Shown here: positions 48,536 to 59,711 of the stretch, piece after piece
Layout: each line of letters starts with the position of its first letter
Position numbering within the stretch: position 1 is the first letter of the stretch
DNA from: Rhynochetos jubatus
Lineage: Eukaryota > Chordata > Aves > Eurypygiformes > Rhynochetidae
Length of the DNA: 64,000 nucleotides
Assembly (NCBI GenBank): GCA_027574665.1
Contig: CM050657.1
Span: forward strand, 22,918,700 to 22,982,699
Direction: 5' to 3'
The notes under the pieces: model-generated
Seen by the model: the letters and a program-made list of their open reading frames with translations, nothing else
Databases searched by the model: none
What the model was told of the DNA's origin: nothing
Made by a program: the position numbers and the translations under genes

Positions 48536-51500
48536 GTGATTTTGATGTGGTCATTCAACTTCATGGAAATTTCCCCCAGAAAACTGGGTATGTGCCACCA
48601 GTTACCTTTTTCACATGCATTTTTAGAAATCTGATCAAATGAATACAGTTGCATATAAAACAAAGCTATTTTATTTATGAGCTGCAAGCACTAATTCCCA
48701 CTGTTTGTTCCAAGAATTCAAAGCAAAACACCTCTCTACTGCTTTGCGTAGTTGACATTAATGCTAGTGGATGTAACATACAACCAGTGAGGAGAGATTG
48801 CTCTTGACTGCAAAGAAAGTTTATTTGGGCAGATGCTTTAGAGCAAGACAGTCAGCCTACGTAACTCCAAGTCTGTTCAGTGGCGCCAGGCAAACATCAC
48901 GGCCCAAGGCTCAGAGTACTCGGCAAAAGGAGCGCCCCGTGCAGTTTCAGGCAATCTGGGGCTGGATGCTGAAGCTGTACTGCTTTAGCACAGTGAATAA
49001 GTTTCTTTCTGGGAGATGGAATAAGGGTCTTCAGGGGTCAGACTGGAGGTAGTAAATAATAGAAACCTTTTTATATGCTGCTACATGGAGCCTCTGGATA
49101 AATACCTCAAGGAACCATCTCCAAACCAAGGGGCTTGGATTGCTCTATGTGGGTAGAGATGCAGCAATTTCAGGACTTCAAAAGCCAATATGCCTGGGAG
49201 ACCAAATATATACTTGCATTTAAATTACTGTGCAAGCCACATTACACACAACATATGCAGGAACCTAATGAAAGATTTCCATGTTACTCCTCATTCTCAC
49301 GGGTAAGAAAGTCAGTTAAAGTGAAAGCATTACAGACTGAGTACAGGACGAAGATGATACAGTACCATCACTTGTGTAATATTTACCCTGATAAATTTTA
49401 GTGCTCTTTTAGGAGGCCAATCTCCTTATCTAAGTGATGGAGACCAATCAGAACCTGGAGAGCAAGACTACCCAAACACAGGTTGGCTTCTGTTAAACAC
49501 CTGAAGTTGGTGTGGGAATACTACTGTGCATTGCATAACACTTCACAGGAACTGCAGTAAGTCCCATCAGTCCCGTATCAGCTTTCCAAGGTCCCACTCT
49601 GCCAGGACTGTCCTGCAGTCTCACCTTCTCTGATAAGGCAGAACCGTATTTGGCCACCCACCTCCAGTATTAGTGCAAAAGGAAATGAGCTAATACTTGC
49701 TCAGTATTTCAAGTATCCCCTATACAGGGTGTATCATCATTTTGTTAAACACTAAAAATTTCCAGAGCTCAACTTGTGTAGGTGGAAAGGGCAGATGTAT
49801 CACTGACTAGTCCTTTTCAACTCCCAAGCCCTCTGGAGAAGCCTGGAAATGCAAGCTCATCATTCAGCCATTTGCTCTCTGATTCGGCCCGGATATCTGA
49901 CATGAAGGTCTTGGTATTTACCATACAAGCAACAGCCCATGAAGTTCATGGAGTGGCAGGAGAAATTCCCGTGCCCCATGAAGATGGGGCCTCCCACCTT
50001 CAGGCGAGTGACTTCCCTCTAGCAGGTAATGAACAAGATGGTAACAACTCCCGACAGCACTGAAGAAATACAACCCTTGGGAAACAAACGTGCGGGTTCT
50101 GTTTAATCAACACGGAAATTTACTCTATCAGTCCACAGAACCCAGGGCAACGGAAACCAGAGCCCAGATGTGCCAGGCACAGATCCCTGCACAGAAGTAA
50201 TTCACCGTCACAGACCACGGCTAGCCCTACCTGATAGAGAAAAAGGAGATGGGATGGGGCAGCAACAAATGCGGAAAGCTGTGTAAGGATGTGCTCTGAG
50301 GACCCACAGCCATCAGAACCGTCACAATTACAGCGAACAGAAACATCTCCCACCCTGGCCTTAGCGCACTCCCTTTGGCTGGGTGCCTGGTTTCACGAGG
50401 AGCCGTGAAGAAGGCAAAAAGAGGTGTCTGTGTAGCGCATCGCCGTGCATCTGTACCAGCATCCCGGGGCAGTTACTGCCAGCCTCTGGAGCTGAAGTCC
50501 GGTATTTGCTGTGCACTTGCGTGCTGGCCATGAACTCGATGAGTACTCGCTGCAAAGCACCTTGTTATGTTCTAATGAAAGATGCCAGGAAAAATAAATG
50601 ATAGCGAAATAACAGTCCCTCCTGAAATGAAAATCTGGAAAGTGTCCAGAGAGATCTATGCAAATTGTGTATTTTAACCACAGGATTTCTGCAATAGTTT
50701 TCTATTAACCATCAATCACCGGTTTTAAATCTACTCCGCCTCCGTTACAAACCATAAACAGAAACGACTGCAGTGGTCATCCACACTGAATATATTACAC
50801 CCTTATGCTGCAATTTACCTTTCTCTTTAAATAACGCTATTTCTCCCTATAGTTAATATAAAGAATACTGCAAAGACAGCAATACTGTTATTTATTTGCG
50901 AGGGGAATGGAAAGGTTAAGGGCAAACAGTATATAAACCGTTATTATTTACGGACCACAATGGTGTGCTTTCTACAGTACAAACACAGAAGAAGATACTC
51001 TCTATTCCCTAGAGAGGTTTCATTCTAACTGAAGCAGAAACAATACTGAGCGGTCATAAACGGTACATACAGCAGAGAAACACATTTTGAGCTGCCCTTC
51101 TTTCTACACAGTTACGGCCAGTGACTATGCCTACACTTACAACCTCTCATACGTTGTACCTGTGCCTGTGTACAGTGCTCTAAAGTTCAGTGCCTTGTGG
51201 AAGGAGCTCATTTTAAGAGGAAAGCTTCATGCAACTTGGTACCGCCAACCTGCATTTAATTAGGTGGTGTTCTTCAGGTGAAAGAGGCACTAGCCTAGGC
51301 TACACTCGATTTAACAACCCTTTCAAATTCCTTGCTTATAAAAACAACATAGGTATGCCAAAAGGTCCAAGAGCATCAGGAGGCTGCAGGAGGTAATGCC
51401 TTACAAATCTGTACATTCAGGCCAGATTCTAACAGCCATGTACCAACCAGGCCAGGAGCATCAGTGCAGGAAAACATGTGCATTCCAGCTTCTTCAGTCC

Positions 51501-53594
51501 TGAAGGTACGCATGGGGAGTAAACCAGCTTACTCAACAACTAATGACCCAAGACTTAGGTGGTTTTGCCAGTTAGGTGCCAAAACCCCAAGTTATGTGGT
51601 TGAAGCTAAAGGGATGAAGTGTGGAGGCACCTGCATTTGTGGAGCTACTCCTCTAAGTTTTACAGGTAAGCCTTCCAGTGCAACGCTTACCAGCTGTACC
51701 AAAGAGGTGCTACAGAAGTATTTGCACAGCACAAACATCTCTTCTGGTTGTGTCTTTAATTCAAAGCAACTTGAGCTTATTTCCTGCACTACCGAAACAC
51801 AAAATAAGCAATCTCACACAGGTTTGGGTGGGTAATCCTGTTGAGATACAAGGTTTTCATAAAGTTTTTTTCTTGATATTTTTCTGTGGTTTAGGATTGT
51901 TCAAGCCAAATACAAAAAACCAAAAAAAAACCCCAAACACAATGGAAGGCATGAAGAGAGACAAAAATCATGAATAATAGCCAAAAACTGTCCAAAGACA
52001 GCCCAGGACACAGTTACAAGCAGCACAGTCTGGATCTGAGCTCCTTGCCTACAATGACTTAGCCACCTCCTCTGAAACCCAAGGCAACCCTGCAAATGCA
52101 AAAAGGTAAAACTAACGTCCTCTCAGTACTGCTGTTGAGGGCCTGCACTGGTGCCACTTGTTTCGGCAGCTGAAAGAGAAATGCAGGTTCACTGACCTTT
52201 CCTCTTTTGTTGGTGCAGAACATTCACATCCCAAACTACCAGAACACCTCTGGAAAATCTCCAAACCCAAGCTGCTTAAAGAAAAATAACGGGCAAACCT
52301 TGTGCAACATTCCTGAATGCGGGGATTCTAAAGGCGGCGTAGGACTCCTGGGCTCTGCTGTCCAAGAGATAAATGGGATTAGCAGGAGGAACAGAAAACC
52401 ACCAGCCCGGTGGAGCTCCATAGGCAGTGCTGTAGGTAGTAGGCTTGGAAGACGGTCCAGCGCTCGCCCACTGCCTCCTTCTAGGCACACACTTCAGTAT
52501 CCCAGGAAAGCCTGCAGCTCGGCTAAGCCAGAGCCCAGCCACAGTCCTTGGTGCCCTGGGGATATCCTCTTTGCCCTCCCAGCCGCCCCAGCTCGCTGTG
52601 TCCCCGCAGCGCTCAGCTGTTCGTGTGGTATGCAATCCCTACAGGGCTGGGAGCATATGGAGCAATACCAAGAAGGATTCGGTTTGTTATTATTGCTGGC
52701 CTAAGACCTAGGAGCTGCAGTATAAACCCAAATCCCACTGCGCCTATGCCAGAGGCGCACAGGACAGACGTGGCTCCCTGCCCCAAGGGCATTGCTCCTG
52801 AGCCGCGGCAGTTCCTGTTACAGCCGAGCTCTGCCGTGCGATTCAGAGACCTGGGCATAGCTTCCAAAGCGACAGCAGTAATGAATCATGACACCAGCTA
52901 CTCATACCTTGTGTGATGTTTAGGAAAGCGCTCAGGAGTATTTACACGTCTGATACACAGCAATCACCACTTCCTCCACCTGGGCTAAAGCTACAGATGC
53001 TACTTGCCTCAAGTGGCTGAAGTACAGAAAGACTGGAAGGCCAAACAGAAGGGGAGGGAGCGACCGAAGAGCATGACCTAGCTCCTGTGGGTGCCAGGAC
53101 TGTCCTCAGGGACAGCGAAGGTGGAGGGATTCGAAACAGCAAGAAAATAGGATCCTGCAATGCTCTACTCACATCTTCTACTCTGGGCTGACTTTTGCAG
53201 TCAGGATCTGGTAAGAATTAGGAGGAATCAGTTTGTACATTGCCAAATGTATCCATTTTTAGAGATTGAAAATAAAATACAGTGGGCTTCATGGCCCCCC
53301 TGTGCGCTACAGAATTTGAGATGAGGCAGCCCCACCGAAGCTAATGGGATTTCCAAGGTAAGAGAGAGCGTTACTTATGACAATTGAGACCGTGTGAAGA
53401 GTAACTGGGTCAAGCAAGTCTCCCCAGGCATGGCCACGCAATTTGTCTCCAACCAGCATTTTTTGTTTCGATACTCAACACCCATATCATGCCATCGACC
53501 CGCCTTTATGTAACTGAGTATGTGTGAAGTCTGATTCTTACCAGATATCACATGTTCATCTTTCCCAAAGCATAATGATAGGAATCAGCACCAA

Positions 53595-53633
53595 AGAAAA
53601 AAAACCAAACCCAACCAAACCACCAAACAAAAA
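53595..53633. repeat. (CCAAA)-like low-complexity tract
   Basis: Repeated ccaaa/ccaac units follow a run of eight A. It is the same style as the tracts at 418-466 and 51911-51940. A shorter aaccaaaccaaaccaaa tract lies at about 22435-22452. Confidence 0.7.
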
Positions 53634-55740
53634 TTGCTGTGCAAACTGGTACGAGCACTGGGTCGGAGGCTGTGCAGAACCAGCCCCTTCTTCTCTTTCC
53701 TGTCACTAACAGTCACAGCTGTCAGCGAAACCCCACATATGCCTTCCCTCCAAACCATGCGATTCCCACATGTGCACGGGTTTTAGTCAGAAAGCAGGCA
53801 GATAAAATGCCGCACCAAACAAATTCACCGGCAGCAGCGATGCCCTGGTGCTGCCTCTTGCAGAGAGCTTTCAGCTATCCAAAGTTTAAATTAACTTTCT
53901 GAGAGGGCACAAAAGCCAGACCTCAGGTAATTACATACTCATCTCTCCCTTGGGCCCAATATTTATTTATTTTAGGACGTCTAACAGCTCTCTCGGGCTT
54001 TCTCTACAACTCAGGAAAAATGATTACTTAGTCCTTGAACCTACAAGCTCTATTCTGTGTAAATTTTACACCCAGAGCTATGCAGGGTGATTAAAAAAGG
54101 CAGAGTTTATCAAACTTTCTGAAAGCTTGATTTGCTTCATGGCTCATCTGTCTTCATAAAACCCACTGATGGCTGAAACAATGGGTAAAATTTCAGGATC
54201 AGCACTTAAGTAAGAAAGAGAATGTGTATGCGACCACTTAACTTTATTGATTTTGATTTTTATCTTGTTTTCTTTTCATAACAATTGGTAAGGGTTATTT
54301 GGTTTGGTTTGCTTTTTTCAACAAACCACCTTATGAGGCTATTAATAATAATTCACAGCCCACTATACTTCAAATCTTTTTACCGCTCTCAAAGGGGATA
54401 CGCTCTACAGTTTGAAACGGGGACAATCTTCCTGGCCTTAAAATCTATGAGCTCGTAGACCGATGCTTCAGCTTACACCCGCGAGTCGTTCCCCCAGACA
54501 CCCAGCAGCTTGCCTCTCTGGGGCTTCAGCGCTTCCCTCCTTAGCAGAAGGACCTCCTACCCCTGTGCTTTATGTGGCTATCACCATGACGGCAGCACAT
54601 CTGTAAAAGCAGATGTTTTCCCACCAAGGTGCTGTGCCGGAGGTCCATTTAAAAAACATTATAGTGGATATATGAACGTAAGAAAACATGCAGTTTTGTG
54701 TTTGGGGGTTTTTTTTTGTAATAAAAAAAGGGTATTTCATAAAGTGCTAGTTCAGCAGCTGGAACCAACTCCATGACTAGGCTACACTGACAGGATATCC
54801 CATTAAGAATCATGACAAATTGAGCATTTGTGTTGATATAAGTTCTGCTTTTCTCACGCTCTAGGAAAATGCAGTATACTATCTCTCTGTCTGCAATTTG
54901 AGGTTAACTGAAATGAGGATTATGTGAGTCTGACAAAGACCTTTGTTCCCCTCCTTTCTCTACAGGCTGCATGAGCAGTTTTTCCACCGTTCCCAAGACT
55001 CTTCTCCACTGCAGATGGAGAGCAGCAAATCTTGTATGAAGCCACCTTTCCGGGAGAGGCAAAGAGACATAATTTGCCTTTAATTCAGGCAGTAGGTCAC
55101 CAAGAGGCTGGCAGCCAAGCTTCAGACTGCAGCCTTTAATTGTGCTATGCACAGTAGAGAATCAGTTACCTGCAGCCCTGCAGCCTTCCCACCCGACGCG
55201 CCAGCCTGACACCTCTCCTGTCCTCACACCACCACCAAAGCGAGCAGAGACTCCGTAGCTATGCGGCACGTTTGGAAGCAATTCGCCTACTTGCTTCCGA
55301 GACTATCTATCACTTATCTCTGACCATCCTGATTTTATCTGTAGAGACTCACAAAGCTTGAGAGCACAGTAAAGAGTGAAACCATATTAACGAAAATCAA
55401 GGAAATTAAGAAACATAATTCTGAATGCTGAGCTCTCAAAGCAACCTTGAACAAATCATTCCACTTCACAGCAACTTGATTTCCCCAACCACAAAACGGG
55501 ATAGCAAATACTTTGCTGTTACTTTATTTGAGCGGCAGTTCTGAAGCCTCTTAGGATACGCTTCGCAGATGGAAAAGCTGATGAGGAGATATATATAATG
55601 CATATATGAAACATTCATATGCCCCAACGTGCTGAGCTTCCAACATGGCAAAAAAGCAATGGCAGTGATAGGGTGAAAAATCTCATTTAAGTCAGGATGG
55701 TAGCTTTGGAAGTATAACAACGTGAGTTCCTTCCTTCCAG

Positions 55741-55769
55741 AGGTGCACTGCAGCCCATAGCATGCCTAG
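55741..55769 (+). CDS. candidate 29-nt micro-exon
   Basis: The acceptor gttccttccttccag and the consensus donor CTAG|gtaagt enclose only 29 nt. Entered in phase 2 it reads GALQPIACL and ends with one spare base. It could receive the short 43756-43790 exon (phase 2 end) and passes phase 1 to the segment at 55858, only 88 bp downstream. Both splice sites are stronger than most chance pairs, but the exon is very short and the intron tiny. A noncoding spliced RNA is an equally good reading. Confidence 0.25.
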
Positions 55770-55857
55770 GTAAGTGAGGGAGGGTGTCTTATTTTACCAG
55801 CTAAGACCAGTTTATCCTTATTGCTGGTCACTGGTGACACCCCTTTCTCTGTTTCAG

Positions 55858-55946
55858 GACCTGGAGGAGGAGGAGGAAACAAATACCTTACCAAGGCAGA
55901 AGACAGCAGATATTTTTATGACCTGTGGGAGCAGAGGTCCCAATGA
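55858..55946 (+). CDS. candidate terminal exon after the 29-nt micro-exon
   Basis: A strong acceptor (cctttctctgtttcag) opens this segment. Entered in phase 1 it reads PGGGGGNKYLTKAEDSRYF, then YDLWEQRSQ, and stops at TGA (55944-55946). In phase 0 it is also open, reading a run of glutamates (DLEEEEE) up to a TAA at 55979-55981. The GGA/GAG repeat at its start keeps several frames open, so openness alone is weak evidence. The nearest exact AATAAA is about 830 bp downstream, near 56776. The call rests on splice-site quality and phase agreement with 55741-55769. Confidence 0.25.
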
Positions 55947-57428
55947 GTCTGCAAAACATCTCATGAATGTCTCCAGATAAAACAGTTAGCTCTGGATGGC
56001 GCACATTTCCTAAATGCTTAATTTCAAAATTACCTCCCCGCAGGGTTTCTCCACGTTTTGCTAAACTATTACAGACAGGCAGCCCAGATCCACGCACCAA
56101 CCTCCAACAAGGAAATCGTCAATTCAGCTGCATAATGATGACAGACTTTGAAAGTTACGTGTGTGCTGAGGGTCAGAAAGTGAAAACAGCATTGTGGAGG
56201 GGCAGGTCTTCACCAGGCTTTCCAGAACTCTCTGGAGGACCAAGCCGCCAGCCAGGGAGCAAGTGAGAGGGATGTTTCTCACTCGGGTCCACACGGACAC
56301 GTCTACGTGGCCGAAAGGCGAGGGCACTCCCATGGGCAGCTCGCACCAGGCAGGGCACAACCCACTCTGCTCTCGGAGCCTGTTCTAGGCAGGCCAAAAA
56401 ATTGGAACTGCTAATAGAAATCAACGAGTTTAGATGTCAAAATGAAAAAAGCAATACTTTTGGACTGTTTTATAATGCAGACATAAACCAGATGATAACT
56501 ATTCAAAATACTTCATAAAAAGTACTGAAACTGAGCATCTCCTCGAGGCAGAGCCCTAACCAATCACCCAGCCACCTACATGCGTTTATGGTTGTGGCTG
56601 TCCAGGGATCACTTACGACTAAATTAGCAACGGAAGTCATTAGACAAGGGATAATTCCAAGAAACTGGAGTGTCAACAGCAGAAAGCAAATGAAGAAATC
56701 ATAATTGCAGGCAATGGGGCAAAATGACAGCGTACCACACCGACTATTTCCTCAGTGAAAGAAACGTGAGTCGTAATAAAGCTGCGTAGTCAGCACGTGG
56801 CAAAGGTGCCCTGAAGAGACTCCTTATTCCCTCCCTTTAGGCTACAGAAGACTATTTAATGCTTTCCATTTAAGCGGGAACGAACATGATGAGGTCCCTT
56901 AAAAGCCATGAACACAGATCCTCCTGAGCTGGAGGGTTGCTGCTGCCAGGTGTAATTGCACTGCCTCGGCCCCGGCGGGCTGCGAGTAGCCAGCACCCAC
57001 CACCCAGAAATAGCCCAGCCTTTCTGCAAGATTTATCTCTCGGAAGGAATGAAATTCAAGGAGACTCAAAATTGAAGAAGAATACGTGAACTACACTGCT
57101 ATTTCCTGCGCCCAGTTTGACAAAATGGGATCTGGTATTTTAGATGGACACACCTCTTCATCTACTTACCCTGTGAGAGGATGAAAGAATTGGTGCAGGA
57201 AATGACGTGACACGTTTCTCTATCCTGGTGTAGCATAGAAAAGGTGCTTGAAACTCCCATAACACACTATCAGCTAAGTCACTGCACAGTCCTCAAGTCC
57301 AAAAAGGCTGTTAAACCCTGAGATACCTGAAGCCACACGTCTCTCAAGCCCAGGAGAGCATTCTGGGCCAAACAGTCAGAACACTGCCACCCTGTTCCTT
57401 CATTCTTCCTCAGGCACCTGCACTTGGT

Positions 57429-58340
57429 GTGCACCAGACGGGTACTGCCAAGCCACAGAGGTGTTTACTCCGATGGGTTATCTCCTCTCTTCGGCTGTCC
57501 TCCGCCAGCACCTGGCTCCACACATGCACCACGCAGGCAGCACATCCCACGTTCATCCCAATTTTCCAGCTGCAGGCCCTGCCGCAGGGCAGCGTGGGCC
57601 ACACAGCCGAGCAGCACACGTCGGAAGCGACCAGCTGCCCTAGCGTGGCTCTCCCAAGCACAAGGGAAATTCCTGGTGATGGAATCACCACCACCAGGAG
57701 AGGAGCAGCTGTGAGCGCTGCAAACCACAAAGGCTTGATCGCACGGAGGCCCTTACTGGCAGACATGTGTACCGAACCGGGACAGCAGGTTTTTTGGGTT
57801 TTTTTGTTTTTCGCTCTGTCACTGATGAGCAGGGCAGAGGAAATGCACCCTGGATACACACACGTACCCAAACCACAGACAGTCCGCTCTGGTAAGAGCT
57901 CAGTCCTAATAACAACCAGGTCTCTTGCTGCAACCCTCCAGTCTGTGACAGCAACACTTCCACCGCACGACACAGCCAGAACCTGGTCAGGGGGCTGCTG
58001 CCAGAGCAGGCGTGGGAGCAGCCCTGCCTGCACGCACATGTGGCAAGCCTCCTCCCCTCTCCCACAGCAAGGATGGTCTTTCTTCTCCATCCACCAAGGC
58101 ACCATCCCTGGCAGTGCTGTTTGTAAAGGCCAGTTCTCTTTTGGCCAAGATCTCACACTCCTTCACTTTCCCCATCCTCCTACTGCTCGCTTCTCCTCCC
58201 ACAAAAGCATGACATCATCTCCCAGCTCCTTCTACCACACGCCTTCAGAGACAGAAGACCCCAGCACGGGCAGATCCTGCCCAGCTGGTCCCTCGCAGGA
58301 GCAACCTGGCCAGGCAAAGTCATTACACCGAGCCCTGTGA
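57429..58340 (+). other. longest open frame in the window (303 codons), unproven
   Basis: This + strand frame runs 912 nt without a stop, and a 248-codon frame runs antisense over the same DNA (58156-57410). The + product is rich in Ser, Thr, Pro, His and Gln with one hydrophobic stretch (VFWVFLFFALSLM, about residues 120-133). It has no domain I recognise, and the residue mix is what translated GC-rich, stop-poor DNA often gives. No retroviral or LINE motif was seen. Long enough to be worth testing, but not called a gene. Confidence 0.2.
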
Positions 58341-58494
58341 AGCCAGGCTCTGGCATTGGTGAGACACTCAGGCAGCCCACGCTGAATCCCACGTTGGCCA
58401 TACAGAAAAGAGAGATTTCTGGCTCCAGAACCACTATCCTTTCCTCATGACTGAATTCAGTCATGCTCAAAACTCTGATCTCTGCATGTGACAA

Positions 58495-58532
58495 GTCAGA
58501 TTTTCACCTTGTTGTCAGATTTTCACCTTGTC
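58495..58532. repeat. 19-bp tandem duplication
   Basis: The unit gtcagattttcaccttgtt is followed immediately by a copy that differs only in the last base. It is a simple two-copy tandem duplication in noncoding sequence. Confidence 0.95.
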
Positions 58533-59204
58533 AATCCTGCTGAAAGGTCTTTACAGACCGTCCTCGCGCACCGTGGGCATCTCTCGTGGGGCCTCAGCAA
58601 ATGCTGCAGAACTACTGCTGAAAGGAGAGGAACCCAGAGAGATGGCTGGTTTGGGAAGCCCTGTAAGCCGTGATCTGGACACGCAGGACATTGCTCCAAT
58701 TTGTCTAGACTTCTGGTTTCTTTGCAAGAGGCTGGTGTTTATGTAAACACAGTGAAAAGCAGAGGCTACAGTGGTGACAGCCAGCCTTGAGAGCCTCAGC
58801 AGAGGTTGGGACCGAGGATCAGGTTGCACCTTGGAAGCACTTTTTAAGAGGTGCTGTTAGCTCCCGGAGCGGACAAGGTAGAGAACTTTCCCTTATGAAT
58901 TACAGATAAGCCCTCTGATGTAGCAAATGCCAGACACCCCGATGCTCAGCTAAATGCAAAGGAGGAGGGAGAAACGCCATGCAGAGACACCTCCAATCTG
59001 GTGCGAGTTCATAATCAAAGATTTTTAAAGGCTAACGGCCAGACTTTCGGAAGTACTTCCCGTAAGGATCCAAACAAGTGGTTAGATCTTCAAAGAGCTC
59101 AGCTCTAATTCAGGCACATAAATGAAACGGACAGATTAAACCAAAACAAAGCAAAACCCACGCTGAGACAACAGCAGCTGCTGGCGGACGCCAGAAGCTG
59201 AGAA

Positions 59205-59460
59205 CGACAGAAACATGGACCAAGGGGAAAGCTTCGGCACCGGAGCTTCGGTCCGAGTCGCCCAGCTCCGTCGCTCCCATTTCTGCAGCCTCATTTGGCG
59301 ACGCTGCTGGGAGAGTCCCATTCCCGCTGCGAGGTGCTGGGCGCCAAGCGCTTTGCCAAATCTGGCCACGGGAACCAAGCTGGAAGGCGGCAGCGCGGGC
59401 AAACCATCAGACAGCGTTACACGCCGTCCGGGTATGGTACAGGCTCGGAGGTGAAGAAGC
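59205..59460. promoter_or_regulatory. CpG island at the start of a 138-codon open frame
   Basis: About 25 CpG occur in 250 bp (for example cttcggcaccggagcttcgg and ggcagcgcgggc), again near expectation for the composition and unlike the AT-rich DNA on both sides. It overlaps the 5' part of the open frame at 59295-59711 and a shorter one at 59215-59454. A + strand donor-like site (GGAG|gtgaag) lies near 59450, so a first exon is conceivable. Confidence 0.4.
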
Positions 59461-59711
59461 AGCCTTACACAGCATCCCCTCTTTCAGTAGAAAGGATGAA
59501 GGGTGCCACAGGAATCGGTACCTCAAACATTTACGTTACTGCAAAGAAACATTCCAGCTTTCGCAGATGTCTGGGAAGGACTGTCAGGCAGCTGTGGGAA
59601 AGGAATATGAGGAAATTGCCCATAAGAAAATGGTTAATTCAGACCAAAAAGGCAGGAGCAACAGAGCTTGGCAGATCTTCTGAGGGTAAAGCTACAAACC
59701 CCACTTATTGA
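59295..59711 (+). CDS. candidate small ORF, 138 codons, basic protein
   Basis: A single open frame starts MATLLGESHSRCEVLGAK, is rich in Lys, Arg, Gly and Ser, and ends EGKATNPTY. The predicted product is strongly basic (segments such as RRCLGRTVRQLWERNMRK), with no signal peptide or membrane segment visible. The openness continues well past the CpG-rich part into average-composition DNA, which is less expected by chance. There is no recognised family. An AATAAA-type string occurs near 59919 (aaataaataaatcata), about 210 nt after the stop. It may be a lineage-specific gene, a noncoding RNA with an incidental frame, or chance. Confidence 0.2.
   Translation: MATLLGESHSRCEVLGAKRFAKSGHGNQAGRRQRGQTIRQRYTPSGYGTGSEVKKQPYTASPLSVERMKGATGIGTSNIYVTAKKHSSFRRCLGRTVRQLWERNMRKLPIRKWLIQTKKAGATELGRSSEGKATNPTY

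Larger units (their letters stand above)
43853..55740. other. long noncoding stretch
   Basis: Nearly 12 kb without a supported gene. AT-rich blocks around 46.04-46.30 kb, with runs such as ttattagccagatggatcat, look like possible conserved noncoding DNA. One open segment at 49171-49303 follows a weak acceptor (gcaatttcag) and ends at CGG|gtaaga in phase 0, but it is not strong enough to call. Low-complexity A/C tracts are at 51.9 and 53.6 kb. Confidence 0.5.

Noticed and set aside
49171-49303. Open phase-0 segment ending at a gtaaga donor
   Set aside because: The acceptor lacks a polypyrimidine tract and nothing links it to other exons.
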